Below are positions 37,987 through 46,093 of a stretch of DNA of 64,000 nt, in pieces. A program made the translations under genes and the position numbers. This DNA is from Iamia majanohamensis (lineage in GTDB: Bacteria > Actinomycetota > Acidimicrobiia > Acidimicrobiales > Iamiaceae), in assembly GCF_028532485.1 (NCBI RefSeq), contig NZ_CP116942.1, forward strand, positions 310,001 to 374,000, given 5' to 3'. The notes under the pieces were generated by a model that ran no database searches, had not been told where the DNA came from, and worked only from the letters and a program-made list of their open reading frames with translations. Position 1 is the first letter of the stretch. Each line of letters opens with the position of its first letter.

Positions 37987-39006
37987 TCAGCCGGCCTCGG
38001 CCGCGGGCGCCCGCCCCGGCCAGGTGGCCCACACCAGCCGGCCGGCGGCCACCAGTACGCCGACGCCGAGCACGCCCACCCCGACAACCACGGCGCGGTC
38101 GAGGGGCAGCGGGGCGTCGGTGGGGACCAGGGCCCGGACCACGGCCTCGTGGCGGTGCCACGCCCACCACACCAGCTCGACGGCGGCCACGGCCACCAGC
38201 CCGGCCCGCACCGGCGGCTGGAGGCCTCTCGCCGCCAGCGCCCCGCCCGCCGCGACCACCCCGACGGCAGGGAGGGCCCACAGCAGCAGGCTCGGCCCGG
38301 TCTCGGCCGGCACCGACAGCGTCGCCCACACCCCCATGGCCAGCGCGACCACCCCGCCCGCCAGGGCGGCACCGGCGACGGTGGCGAGGCGGCGTCGCCG
38401 GACGCACAGCCACACCGCACCGGCCAGGCCGACCAGGCCGCCGACCACCGCGGGCACGGCCGAGGGTGCCGGCACCCAGGTGGAGGCCACGGTGACGTCG
38501 ACGTCGCGGTCGCCCACCCGCAGCGGGACCACGGCCTCCAGGATCCGGTCCCCCGGCTCCCGTCCCGGCGGTCGGGCCTGGTTCATCCAGTGGGTGCGGT
38601 GGTCGTGCCAGGCGTAGCGCCCCGACGACGCCACCTCCTCCCACTCGGGCGGGGCCTCGGCGTCGACCCCGGGCGGCAGCTCGACGCCCCCGTAGCGGTC
38701 CTGGTTGAGGACCCGGGCGGGGGAGCGCTGGTTCTCCTCGACGGTGCCGTCGGGGAGGAAGCGGAGGTAGGGCTCGCCGCCGTAGCCGAGGACCTCCACC
38801 GGCTCGTCGCCGGTGAGGTGGAGCTGCAGGAAGGAGTCGCCCCCGATGACGTCGAGCTCGACGCCGGGGGCGGGCGGATCGACCGAGAGCACCACGCTGC
38901 GGTAGTCGGTGGGGCCCGGCGGGTCGGCGGCCGCGGGCGAGGCCCCGCCCAGCACGACCAGGGCCGCGGCGCCCGCCGCGGCCAGCCACCGCCCCGGCCG
39001 GCCCAT
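37987..39006 (-). CDS. Five-helix membrane protein with exported His-rich N-terminal domain
   Basis: 339 residues from ATG 39006 (TGATG with the cupredoxin gene). A signal peptide is followed by an extracellular domain of about 155 residues containing RYAWHDHRTHWMNQARPP, which has several possible copper ligands. Five hydrophobic helices make up the C-terminal half (for example AVPAVVGGLVGLAGAVWLCV and VVVGVGVLGVGVLVAAGRLV). I do not recognise the family. Co-transcription with cupredoxin and SCO genes suggests a part in copper delivery or oxidase assembly. Confidence 0.8.
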   Translation of the reverse strand: MGRPGRWLAAAGAAALVVLGGASPAAADPPGPTDYRSVVLSVDPPAPGVELDVIGGDSFLQLHLTGDEPVEVLGYGGEPYLRFLPDGTVEENQRSPARVLNQDRYGGVELPPGVDAEAPPEWEEVASSGRYAWHDHRTHWMNQARPPGREPGDRILEAVVPLRVGDRDVDVTVASTWVPAPSAVPAVVGGLVGLAGAVWLCVRRRRLATVAGAALAGGVVALAMGVWATLSVPAETGPSLLLWALPAVGVVAAGGALAARGLQPPVRAGLVAVAAVELVWWAWHRHEAVVRALVPTDAPLPLDRAVVVGVGVLGVGVLVAAGRLVWATWPGRAPAAEAG

Positions 39007-39380
39007 CAGGAGACGGTGAGGGTGATCTGGCCGGAGGGGTGGACGGTGCACTCGCCGGTGAACTCGCCCGGCGACGAGAAGCGCTGGCGCAGCGTCTCGC
39101 CCGCCCCGACGAAGAAGGGCCCGACCAGGTGGCCGCGCTCGTCCTCGTTGTCGATCTCGATCACCTGGCCCACCTCCGCATCGAGCTCCGCGGGGAGGAT
39201 CTCCAGGGGCTCGCCCCGGTCGAGGGCCTCGCCCGCCCCCTCGGGGATCACGTAGGAGAAGTCGGCCGCCTCCTCCGACTGCTCGACGGCGAGGTCGCCG
39301 ACGTCGTCGCCGCCGCACGCGGCGAGGAGGGTGGCGCCGAGCAGGGCCGCCACCAGCAGGGCGAGGGCACGGCGGGTCAC
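39006..39380 (-). CDS. Cupredoxin-like lipoprotein
   Basis: 124 residues from GTG 39380 (GTGA overlap with the SCO gene). Signal sequence with lipobox LAAC. The C-terminal half has the cupredoxin pattern: the first ligand His in [15 protein letters not shown], and Cys and His in [19 protein letters not shown]. The spacing Cys-x-x-His is short but usual for small plastocyanin-like domains; no clear Met ligand is seen. It may carry copper outside the membrane for the oxidase. Confidence 0.85.
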   Translation of the reverse strand: MTRRALALLVAALLGATLLAACGGDDVGDLAVEQSEEAADFSYVIPEGAGEALDRGEPLEILPAELDAEVGQVIEIDNEDERGHLVGPFFVGAGETLRQRFSSPGEFTGECTVHPSGQITLTVS

Positions 39381-40018
39381 TCGGGGCCCGCCTGCTGGTC
39401 GAGCAGGAGCTCGAGGTCGTGGGCGATGTCCTCGGCCGGCGTGCCGAACGCCCAGGAGACGAGCAGGCGGCCCTGGTCGTCGACGGCGTAGAGGAAGCCG
39501 CTGTGGGTCACCTGCACCTCCCCGGCATCGTCGGTCGCGACGTCGTAGGTCACCCCGAACAGGTCGGCCGCCTGCTGGAGCTGGGCGTCGTCGGTGGTGC
39601 GCAGGGCGTGGGCGTCGGGCACGAACGACCGCACGTAGGGCGTGAGCACCTCGCCGGTGTCGCGCTCGGGGTCGATGGTGGCCATGGCCAGCTCCACCCG
39701 GTCGGCGTCGTCGCCCAGGTCCTCCAGGGCGGTCCGCACGTCGGCGAGGGTCGTGGGGCACACGTCGGGGCAGTGGGTGTAGCCGAAGTAGGCGAGGAGG
39801 ACCTCGCCCTCGTCGGCCCGGAACGGCATCTCCTCGCCGCCCTCGCTGACGTCGGGCAGCGAGGTCTCCCCCACCTCGGGGGCCGGTGTGCGCTGGATGC
39901 CGCGGAGCTGGTCGTCGCCGTCGTCGCCCCCGCACGCCGCGGCCACCAGGCCGAGTGCGACGGCGAGGACGAGCAGCAGGCGCGCCGGGCGGCGCGCGGG
40001 GGGCGACGGGGGGGTCAT
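39377..40018 (-). CDS. SCO1/SenC-family copper chaperone
   Basis: 213 residues from ATG 40018. Lipobox VAAAC after the signal sequence. The thioredoxin-like fold has [16 protein letters not shown], with both copper-binding Cys in CPDVC, and the third ligand His in [27 protein letters not shown] is the typical SCO segment between them. SCO proteins insert copper into CuA of subunit II. It is the first gene of the minus-strand copper operon. Confidence 0.93.
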   Translation of the reverse strand: MTPPSPPARRPARLLLVLAVALGLVAAACGGDDGDDQLRGIQRTPAPEVGETSLPDVSEGGEEMPFRADEGEVLLAYFGYTHCPDVCPTTLADVRTALEDLGDDADRVELAMATIDPERDTGEVLTPYVRSFVPDAHALRTTDDAQLQQAADLFGVTYDVATDDAGEVQVTHSGFLYAVDDQGRLLVSWAFGTPAEDIAHDLELLLDQQAGPE

Positions 40019-40117
40019 GGACGTGCACGTCGTCGCCGGCCCCCTCCTGGTTCCCGGGCTCGTCGGAGACCTCCCGGACCGGTCGGGGCCGGGTCCGGGG
40101 AGGACTACGGTTCCGAC

Positions 40118-41692
40118 GTGGCCCCTCCGGACGAGCCCCGCCGCCCCGAGTCCGAGGACCGTCCCGTCCTCGTCGTCGACTTCGGCGCGCAGTACGCCCA
40201 GCTCATCGCCCGGCGGGTGCGCGAGGCCCACGTCTTCAGCGAGATCGTGCCCGCCACCCTGAGCGCCGAGGAGCTGGCCGCCCGCCGGCCGGCGGGCATC
40301 ATCTTCAGCGGCGGGCCCGCCTCGGTCCACGTCGAGGGTGCCCCCGACATCGACCCCGGCGTCTACGACCTCGGCGTGCCCGTCCTCGGCATCTGCTACG
40401 GCGCCCAGCTCGTGGCCCTGCAGCTGGGCGGCACGGTGGCCCGCACCGGCCGGGCCGAGTACGGCCGCACCCCGCTCGACGTCAGCCACCCCGACGCGGT
40501 GGTCTTCGGCGGCGGCCAGCCCTCGCACCAGCAGGTGTGGATGAGCCACCGCGACTCCATCACCGAGGCCCCCGCGGGCTTCACCGTCACCGCCTCGAGC
40601 CCCGACGCCCCCGTGGCGGCCATGGAGGACGTGGGCCGGCGCCTCCACGCCGTGCAGTTCCACCCCGAGGTGGTGCACACGCCCCACGGCCAGCAGGTGC
40701 TCGAGCGGTTCCTCTACGACGTCTGCGGGTGCGAGCCGGACTGGACGATGACGAGCGTCATCGAGAGCGGCGTCGAGGCGGTGCAGGCCCAGGTGGGCGA
40801 CGCCCGGGTGATCTGCGCCCTCTCCGGCGGGGTCGACTCGGCCGTCGCCGCCGCCCTGGTCCACCGGGCCGTCGGCCCCCAGCTCACCTGCGTGTTCGTC
40901 GACCACGGGCTCATGCGCGAGAACGAGGGCGAGCAGGTCGTGGAGACCTTCCGCCGCCACCAGGGCATCGAGCTCATCCACGTCCAGGCCCAGGACCGCT
41001 TCTTCGCCCGGCTGGAGGGCCTCACCGACCCCGAGGAGAAGCGCAAGGCCATCGGCGAGGAGTTCATCCGCGTCTTCGAGGAGAACACCGGCGGCATCAC
41101 CGACGCCCGCTTCCTCGTCCAGGGCACCCTCTACCCCGACGTCATCGAGTCCGGCGGCAGCGAGGGCTCGTCCACCATCAAGAGCCACCACAACGTGGGC
41201 GGGCTGCCCGAGGACATGGAGCTCGAGCTGGTCGAGCCCCTCCGCACCCTGTTCAAGGACGAGGTGCGGGCCCTCGGCACCGAGCTCGGGCTCCCCGACG
41301 AGATCGTCTGGCGCCAGCCCTTCCCCGGCCCCGGCCTCGGCGTGCGGGTCATCGGCGAGGTCACCCCCGAGCGGGTGGCCCTGCTCCAGCGGGCCGACAC
41401 CATCGTCCGCGACGAGATCAAGGCGGCCGGCCTGGAGCGGGAGATCTGGCAGGCCTTCGCCGTGCTCCCCGACATCCGCAGCGTCGGTGTGCAGGGCGAC
41501 GAGCGCACCTACGGCCACCCCATCATCATCCGGGCCGTCACCAGCGAGGACGCCATGACCGCGGACTGGGCCCGGCTGCCCCACGACCTGCTGGAGCGGA
41601 TGTCGAGCCGCATCATCAACGAGGTCGACGGCGTCAACCGCGTCGCCTACGACGTGACCTCGAAACCGCCCGGGACGATCGAGTGGGAGTGA
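40118..41692 (+). CDS. guaA: GMP synthase (glutamine-hydrolysing)
   Basis: 524 residues from GTG 40118. The glutaminase half has the nucleophile C93 (LGICYGAQ) and H182/E184 ([10 protein letters not shown]). The ATP-pyrophosphatase half has the P-loop [14 protein letters not shown]. The C-terminal dimerisation domain ends with the strongly conserved [12 protein letters not shown]. It converts XMP to GMP. The last codons are also an insertion site: two further copies of PPGTIEWE-stop with synonymous changes lie downstream around the IS110 element. The gene itself is intact. Confidence 0.96.
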   Translation: MAPPDEPRRPESEDRPVLVVDFGAQYAQLIARRVREAHVFSEIVPATLSAEELAARRPAGIIFSGGPASVHVEGAPDIDPGVYDLGVPVLGICYGAQLVALQLGGTVARTGRAEYGRTPLDVSHPDAVVFGGGQPSHQQVWMSHRDSITEAPAGFTVTASSPDAPVAAMEDVGRRLHAVQFHPEVVHTPHGQQVLERFLYDVCGCEPDWTMTSVIESGVEAVQAQVGDARVICALSGGVDSAVAAALVHRAVGPQLTCVFVDHGLMRENEGEQVVETFRRHQGIELIHVQAQDRFFARLEGLTDPEEKRKAIGEEFIRVFEENTGGITDARFLVQGTLYPDVIESGGSEGSSTIKSHHNVGGLPEDMELELVEPLRTLFKDEVRALGTELGLPDEIVWRQPFPGPGLGVRVIGEVTPERVALLQRADTIVRDEIKAAGLEREIWQAFAVLPDIRSVGVQGDERTYGHPIIIRAVTSEDAMTADWARLPHDLLERMSSRIINEVDGVNRVAYDVTSKPPGTIEWE

Positions 41693-41694
41693 CG
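41678..41694 (+). other. guaA 3'-end insertion site, copy A
   Basis: The 17 bases ATCGAGTGGGAGTGACG span the last guaA codons and stop. The same 17 bases recur at 41816-41832 and 43366-43382. In copies B and C the preceding codons read GGC ACC instead of GGG ACG, so they still encode Pro-Gly-Thr before Ile-Glu-Trp-Glu-stop. Confidence 0.8.
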
Positions 41695-41756
41695 GCCTCG
41701 GTGGTCTGAGGGGGGCGGAGCGGAGGTCACGTCGACGACACCGTGCTTCCCGCTCC

Positions 41757-41832
41757 TGCCGCCTCCTCCGTCGGCGGCGGGCCGCTCGGGCCCTGGCTCC
41801 ACGCCCCCGGGCACCATCGAGTGGGAGTGACG
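41757..41832 (+). repeat. Left flanking repeat (copy B) of the IS110 locus
   Basis: 76 bases nearly identical to 43307-43382 (about 72 matches). The first part is a GC-rich block starting TGCCGCCTCCTCCGTCGGCG; the last part is the recoded guaA end. The block before the guaA-like end looks like the right end of an IS110 element, so this copy may be what is left of an earlier insertion. The 85 bases between guaA and this repeat contain no gene. Confidence 0.7.
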
Positions 41833-42139
41833 AGGGCTCCGAGCGCCCGGGTCACGGCTGGGGGGCGAGTGGCGCCCACGGTTCGGTGCTCGCTCTGGCT
41901 CCGCTCGCTGGCAGTGATGCTGGTGGGTGGGAGCTCCGGGCTCGGGTCTGCCTCTGTCGCTGGCTGGCTTCGTGTCCTTTGAGCGATCTGGCGTCTTGGT
42001 GCCCGGAGCTCCCGTTGCACTCACCGGTCGAGCGTCCGTGACCTCATAGGAGCCTGCGCTACCAGGCGCCCATCACTGTCTTGTCCGCTGTCTCGGCGGG
42101 TGCGTGCCACCACCCCCTGACAGTTGGAAAGAGAAGGTG
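41833..42139 (+). ncRNA. Candidate bridge-RNA region in the IS110 left end
   Basis: No coding frame is convincing here. GGGAGCTCCGGGC (41929-41941) is perfectly complementary to 42001-42013 and encloses 59 bases, so a folded RNA of about 85 bases or more is likely. IS110 elements of this layout are known to express a bridge RNA from this end that pairs with target and donor DNA. That this copy does so is inference; strand and ends of the RNA are not known. Confidence 0.4.
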
Positions 42140-43201
42140 ATGACGATGACCACCATCGCAGACGCGACGGTGTTGGTGACCGTTGGTGTGGACACCCATG
42201 CCGATGCTCATGTGGCTGCGGTGCTCGACGAGCGGGGTGTCTTGGTCGGGACCCGGTCGTTTCCCTCGACACGGGCCGGGCATGGCCAGCTGGTGATCTG
42301 GGCTGCGGGCTTCGGTCGACCCGAGGCGTTCGGTGTGGAGGGGACCGGGGCGTGGGGTGCGGGTCTGGCCCGTCACCTCGGCGCCCTGGGCTACGTGGTG
42401 GTCGAGGTCGATCGCCCGGATCGCACCGATCGGTACCACCGGGGCAAGACCGACGTCTTCGACGCAGAAGCGGCGGCCCGGGCGGTGCAGTCAGGGCGGG
42501 CGACCACCGTCCCCAAAGCGCGCAACGGGCTGGTGGAGGCCATCCGGGTCCTGCGGGTGGCACGGGGCTCAGCGGTCGGGGACCGGGCCGGGGCGATCAA
42601 CCGGCTCAAGAGCCTTGTGTCCACCGCACCAGATGACCTGCGGGACCGGTTGCGCAACCTCGACAACCAGACCCTGGTCAGGATCTGCGCCGGGTTCCGC
42701 CCCTGCGGGGTCACCGATCCCCTCAATGCCACCAAGCACGCCCTGCGGTCCCTGGCCCGCCGCATCACCCAGCTCACAGACGAGATCGATGACCTCGATG
42801 CCCAGCTCGAGCCGCTCGTGACCGCCGCCGCACCACCCGCTCTGCTGGAACGGGTCGGGGTCGGCATCGACGTCGCTGGCCAGCTGCTGGTCACCGCCGG
42901 CGACAACCCCGACCGGCTCCACAGCCCAGGAGCCTTCGCCATGCTCTGCGGCGTCGCCCCCATCCCCGTCGCCTCGGGCAAGACCAGCACCCACCGTCTC
43001 AACCGCGGCGGTGACCGCGCCGCCAACGCAGCGATCTACCGCATCGCGTTGTGTCGCATGCGCTGGGATCCCGACACCCAGGCCTACATCGCCAAGAAGA
43101 TCGCCGAGGGCAAGACCAAGCGGGGCGCCATCAGATGCCTCAAGCACCACATCTCCCGAGAGATCTACAAAGACCTCCGACCCCCCACTTGCCATCCATA
43201 G
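42140..43201 (+). CDS. IS110-family transposase (DEDD recombinase)
   Basis: 353 residues from ATG 42140, with GAGAAGG just upstream. The RuvC-like DEDD domain has VGVDTHADAHVAAVLD, AFGVEGTGAWGAGLA and GKTDVFDAEAAARA. The C-terminal Tnp20 domain has ERVGVGIDVAGQLLVTAGDN and GVAPIPVASGKTSTHRLNRG, where a Ser near SGKTS is the likely nucleophile. The frame is intact. It should cut and paste through a circular intermediate, guided by RNA. Confidence 0.93.
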   Translation: MTMTTIADATVLVTVGVDTHADAHVAAVLDERGVLVGTRSFPSTRAGHGQLVIWAAGFGRPEAFGVEGTGAWGAGLARHLGALGYVVVEVDRPDRTDRYHRGKTDVFDAEAAARAVQSGRATTVPKARNGLVEAIRVLRVARGSAVGDRAGAINRLKSLVSTAPDDLRDRLRNLDNQTLVRICAGFRPCGVTDPLNATKHALRSLARRITQLTDEIDDLDAQLEPLVTAAAPPALLERVGVGIDVAGQLLVTAGDNPDRLHSPGAFAMLCGVAPIPVASGKTSTHRLNRGGDRAANAAIYRIALCRMRWDPDTQAYIAKKIAEGKTKRGAIRCLKHHISREIYKDLRPPTCHP

Positions 43202-43306
43202 GAGCATCGCTCGCTCCGCTGCTGCGCTCCGCTTCCGTGGGCGCCACCCGCCCGTCGCGTTGATCAGGCCGCCCACCTCGCTGGGGGTAGGGCGGCTGCG
43301 CCGCCG

Positions 43307-43382
43307 TGCCGCCTCCTCCGTCGGCGGCGGGCCGCTCGGGCCGTGGCTCCGAGCCCCCCGGCACCATCGAGTGGGAGTGACG
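43307..43382 (+). repeat. Right flanking repeat (copy C) of the IS110 locus
   Basis: Partner of 41757-41832. After its guaA-like end the sequence goes on CGGCCTCGGCGGTCTGA, matching what follows the real guaA stop (CGGCCTCGGTGGTCTGA), whereas copy B diverges at that point. So copy C borders the original chromosome on the right. Confidence 0.75.
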
Positions 43383-43408
43383 GCCTCGGCGGTCTGACGG
43401 GCGCGCCG

Positions 43409-43984
43409 TCAGGGGTCGGGGTGGTGGGGGAAGCGGGGGGCGTAGGGGTCGTCGGGCAGGTCGGCGTCCCAGCCGTCCGGGGCGCCGAGGCGGGCGCCGT
43501 CGGGGCCGAACGCCTCGACGTAGCCGGGGTGGACCTGGCGCCACCGTCGGCCCCACCGCAGCGGCTCGGTGCCCTCGACCCGTGCGACCAGTCGGTCCAG
43601 GCACTCGTGCCACCCGGCGCCGTTGCGCGCCGCCGCGCCCACGTCGTCCATCTCCTCGGTCAGCACCAGTCGGGTGCCGGCACCGTCAGGGTGGAGCTCG
43701 ATGCGGAGTCGGCTGGCGCCCCAGGTCATCTCCATCACCCGGGGGGGCTCGTAGGCCACCATCTCGCCGTCGAAGCTCTCGTCGGGGTCGACCGAGGTCA
43801 CGAAGCGGAGTGGGGCGCCGGCCCGGCGCTCGCCCACGATCTGCTGCGGGAACCACACCGCCTGGTGCTCCGGCCGGGTGACCGCACGCCACACCCGCTC
43901 CGGAGGGTGGGGGAACCGCCGGGTGAAGGTCAGCACGGCCCTGTCGCCGTGGCGCTCCAGGGTGCCGAGGTCGGTGTCGTCCAC
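43409..43984 (-). CDS. SRPBCC (AHSA1-like) domain protein
   Basis: 191 residues from GTG 43984, one base after the ArsR stop. The SRPBCC start LTFTRRFPHPPERVWRAVTR and the segments FVTSVDPDESFDGEMVAYEP and LRIELHPDGAGTRLVLTEEM are typical of AHSA1-type proteins. The hydrophobic cavity of this fold binds small ligands. ArsR-SRPBCC gene pairs are common in Actinobacteria, but the ligand is not known. The C-terminal 50 residues are an acidic, Pro-rich addition. Confidence 0.85.
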   Translation of the reverse strand: MDDTDLGTLERHGDRAVLTFTRRFPHPPERVWRAVTRPEHQAVWFPQQIVGERRAGAPLRFVTSVDPDESFDGEMVAYEPPRVMEMTWGASRLRIELHPDGAGTRLVLTEEMDDVGAAARNGAGWHECLDRLVARVEGTEPLRWGRRWRQVHPGYVEAFGPDGARLGAPDGWDADLPDDPYAPRFPHHPDP

Positions 43985-43985
43985 G

Positions 43986-44300
43986 TCAGGGTGCCTCCGG
44001 ACCGTCGTCCATCTCGTCGAGGTGCGCGCCGAGGACGTCGAGCCGGTGCGCCCACGCGCGGCGGTACGGCACCAGCCACTCGTCCAGCTCCTGCAACGGC
44101 TCCGGACGCAGGCGGTAGAGCCGGCGCTGGGCATCGCCTCGGACCTCCACCAGCCCGGCCTCCCGCAGGACGCGGAGGTGCTTGGACACCGTCGGCTGGC
44201 TGATGGTCAGGCGGTCCACCAGCTCACCGACTGGCCGCTCTCCCGTGCGGAGCAGGTCCATGATCCTCCGTCGGTTCGGTTCGGCGATGACCTCGAACAC
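43986..44300 (-). CDS. ArsR-family regulator
   Basis: 104 residues from GTG 44300. Winged helix: FEVIAEPNRRRIMDLLRTGE, VGELVDRLTISQPTVSKHLR and VLREAGLVEVRGDAQRRLYRL. No Cys metal site is present, so it belongs to the non-metal ArsR group that partners SRPBCC proteins. It should repress its own operon and perhaps the divergent PhnB-like gene. Confidence 0.9.
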   Translation of the reverse strand: MFEVIAEPNRRRIMDLLRTGERPVGELVDRLTISQPTVSKHLRVLREAGLVEVRGDAQRRLYRLRPEPLQELDEWLVPYRRAWAHRLDVLGAHLDEMDDGPEAP

Positions 44301-44360
44301 ACCCCGACTCTATCGCCCTCTGGCTATATTGCCCATCACTCATCGACAGGAGGACCACCC
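44301..44360. promoter_or_regulatory. Divergent promoter region with near-palindrome
   Basis: The 60-base gap between the ArsR and PhnB-like starts is AT-rich for this genome. GGCTATATTGCC (44322-44333) is a palindrome except at its two central-flank positions and overlaps possible -10 boxes for both directions. ACAGGAGG before 44361 is the ribosome site of the plus-strand gene. It is a good candidate for the ArsR operator. Confidence 0.45.
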
Positions 44361-44765
44361 ATGGCCGGCAGCGTGACCCCCCACCTGATGTTCACCGGAC
44401 GCGCGCAGGAGGCCATCGACCTCTACGTGGACCTGTTCGACCCGGCGGAGGTCGTCGAGGTCCAGCGCTTCGGGCCGGACGGTCCCGGCGGGCCCGAGGC
44501 CGAGGGGACCGTGCAGCTGGCCCGGATCCGCCTGGCGGGCCAGGACCTGCAGTGCATGGACAGCCCGCCCGTGCACGACTTCGACTTCACGCCGTCGCTG
44601 TCGCTCTTCGTCGACTGCCGCGACGAGGCCGAGCTGGAGCGGCTCTTCGCCGGCCTGTCCGACGGCGGCGCTGTCCTCATGGCCCTCGCCGACCACGGCT
44701 TCAGCACCCGGTTCGGGTGGGTCAACGATCGCTTCGGGGTCTCCTGGCAGCTCAACCTCCCCTGA
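44361..44765 (+). CDS. PhnB-like VOC-family protein
   Basis: 134 residues from ATG 44361. SVTPHLMFTGRAQEAIDLYV and FGPDGPGGPEAEGTVQLARI are typical of the PhnB/3-demethylubiquinone-methyltransferase-like family, as is FGWVNDRFGVSWQLNLP at the end. Despite the name of that family, members are not proven methyltransferases. It diverges from ArsR-SRPBCC and probably forms a regulated unit with them. Confidence 0.88.
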   Translation: MAGSVTPHLMFTGRAQEAIDLYVDLFDPAEVVEVQRFGPDGPGGPEAEGTVQLARIRLAGQDLQCMDSPPVHDFDFTPSLSLFVDCRDEAELERLFAGLSDGGAVLMALADHGFSTRFGWVNDRFGVSWQLNLP

Positions 44766-44851
44766 CCCGGACGCGCCCGTCGGCAGGGTCCGCGCAGGAC
44801 CGATCGACACCTGATTGTCACAATCGCACGGGATCAGTAACATCTCCCGCC

Positions 44852-46093
44852 GTGCTCACCGTCCCCCGCCTCACCCGACGCGCCCGAGGGGCCCGTCGCG
44901 CCCTGGTGGGCGTCGTCTCCCTCGCCCTCGTGGCGGGACTGGTGCAGGCCCCGGCGGCCGGCGACGAGATCACCGACACCCGCAGCGAGGCGGCCCGGAT
45001 CGCCGACCGCATCGAGGAGCTCCAGCACGACGCCGAGGTGACGACCGAGCAGTACCTCGACGCCCGGCTCGCCCGCGAGCAGCTCGACGAGCAGATCGCC
45101 GAGGCCGACGAGCGGGCCGAGCGGTCCTCCGAGGAGCTCGACGGCCTGCGCAGCGAGGTGCGCGAGGTCGCGGTCGAGTCCTACATGTCCGAGGGCTCCA
45201 GCGGCCCCGACACCGCGGTGCTGGGTGCCTCCGACGCCACCGACGTGAGCACCCGCCGGGGCTACGCCGAGAGCATGGGCGCCGACAGCGACGACCTGAT
45301 GGACGAGCTGCGGGGCAGCGAGGCCCGCGCCGCGGCCGACACCCGCACCCTCGAGGAGCTGCGCACCGAGGCCGAGCGCACCGAGGAGGAGATGGGGGCG
45401 GCCCGGGACGAGACCGAGGCCCGCATCGCCGAGCTCCGCGAGCTCGAGGAGCAGGTCCAGGGCGAGCTGGCCGACCTGGTCGAGGCCGAGCAGCAGCGCC
45501 GGGCCGAGGAGGCCGCTGCCCGAGCCGAGGCCGAGGCCCGCGCCGCCGCCGAGGCCGCGGCGGCCGAGGCTGCGGCCGCACCGCCCGCCACCGAGCCCGC
45601 CGCGCCGGAGACCACCGAGGTCCCCGACACCACCGAGGCGCCCGAGCCCACCGCCCCGCCGGCCCCCGAGCCCACCGCTCCGGCTCCGGCGCCCGCTCCC
45701 GCCCCGGCGCCCGCGCCGGCCCCCGCCCCGTCGCCCGCCTCGGGCGGCGCCGCCGCCGCCATCGCCGCCGCCCGCAGCGTGCTCGGCACGCCGTACCAGT
45801 GGGGGGGCGAGAGCCCGTCGGGCGGGTTCGACTGCTCCGGGCTCATCAAGTGGGCCTGGGCCCACGGGGGCAAGTCGCTGCCCCACTCCTCGGGCGCCCT
45901 CTACTCCATGAGCGCCAAGATCCCGGTCTCCCAGCTCCAGCCCGGGGACCTGGTCTTCTACAACAGCCCCATCTCCCACGTCGGGCTCTACATCGGTGGC
46001 GGGCAGATGATCCACGCCCCCCACAGCGGTGACGTCGTGAAGCAGTCGAGCATCTACTACTGGTCGGCCCTGGTGGGCGGAGGCCGGATCTGA
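44852..46093 (+). CDS. Secreted coiled-coil NlpC/P60 peptidoglycan hydrolase
   Basis: 413 residues from GTG 44852. A signal peptide (ALVGVVSLALVAGLVQAPAAG) is followed by a long coiled coil (about residues 30-235), then a linker of Thr/Glu/Pro and repeated Ala-Pro. The C-terminal NlpC/P60 domain has the catalytic Cys in GGFDCSGLIKWAW, His in ISHVGLYIGGG and a third polar residue near MIHAPHSG. This matches the RipA-type layout, in which the coiled coil holds the endopeptidase inactive until division. It overlaps the next gene by four bases. Confidence 0.92.
   Translation: MLTVPRLTRRARGARRALVGVVSLALVAGLVQAPAAGDEITDTRSEAARIADRIEELQHDAEVTTEQYLDARLAREQLDEQIAEADERAERSSEELDGLRSEVREVAVESYMSEGSSGPDTAVLGASDATDVSTRRGYAESMGADSDDLMDELRGSEARAAADTRTLEELRTEAERTEEEMGAARDETEARIAELRELEEQVQGELADLVEAEQQRRAEEAAARAEAEARAAAEAAAAEAAAAPPATEPAAPETTEVPDTTEAPEPTAPPAPEPTAPAPAPAPAPAPAPAPAPSPASGGAAAAIAAARSVLGTPYQWGGESPSGGFDCSGLIKWAWAHGGKSLPHSSGALYSMSAKIPVSQLQPGDLVFYNSPISHVGLYIGGGQMIHAPHSGDVVKQSSIYYWSALVGGGRI

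Larger units (their letters stand above)
41833..43382 (+). mobile_element. IS110-family element at the guaA 3' end
   Basis: From the end of copy B to the end of copy C is 1,550 bp, a normal size for the family. It holds one DEDD transposase gene, about 307 non-coding bases before it and about 165 after it. The long non-coding end lies upstream of the transposase, as in the IS110 group and unlike IS1111. There are no terminal inverted repeats, also as expected. Exact ends are uncertain by several bases because element and target share sequence. Confidence 0.75.

Noticed and set aside
41647-42024. Minus-strand frames with repeated HSHSMVPGG-like peptides
   Set aside because: The peptide is the reverse reading of the guaA 3' end and its copies, not a gene.
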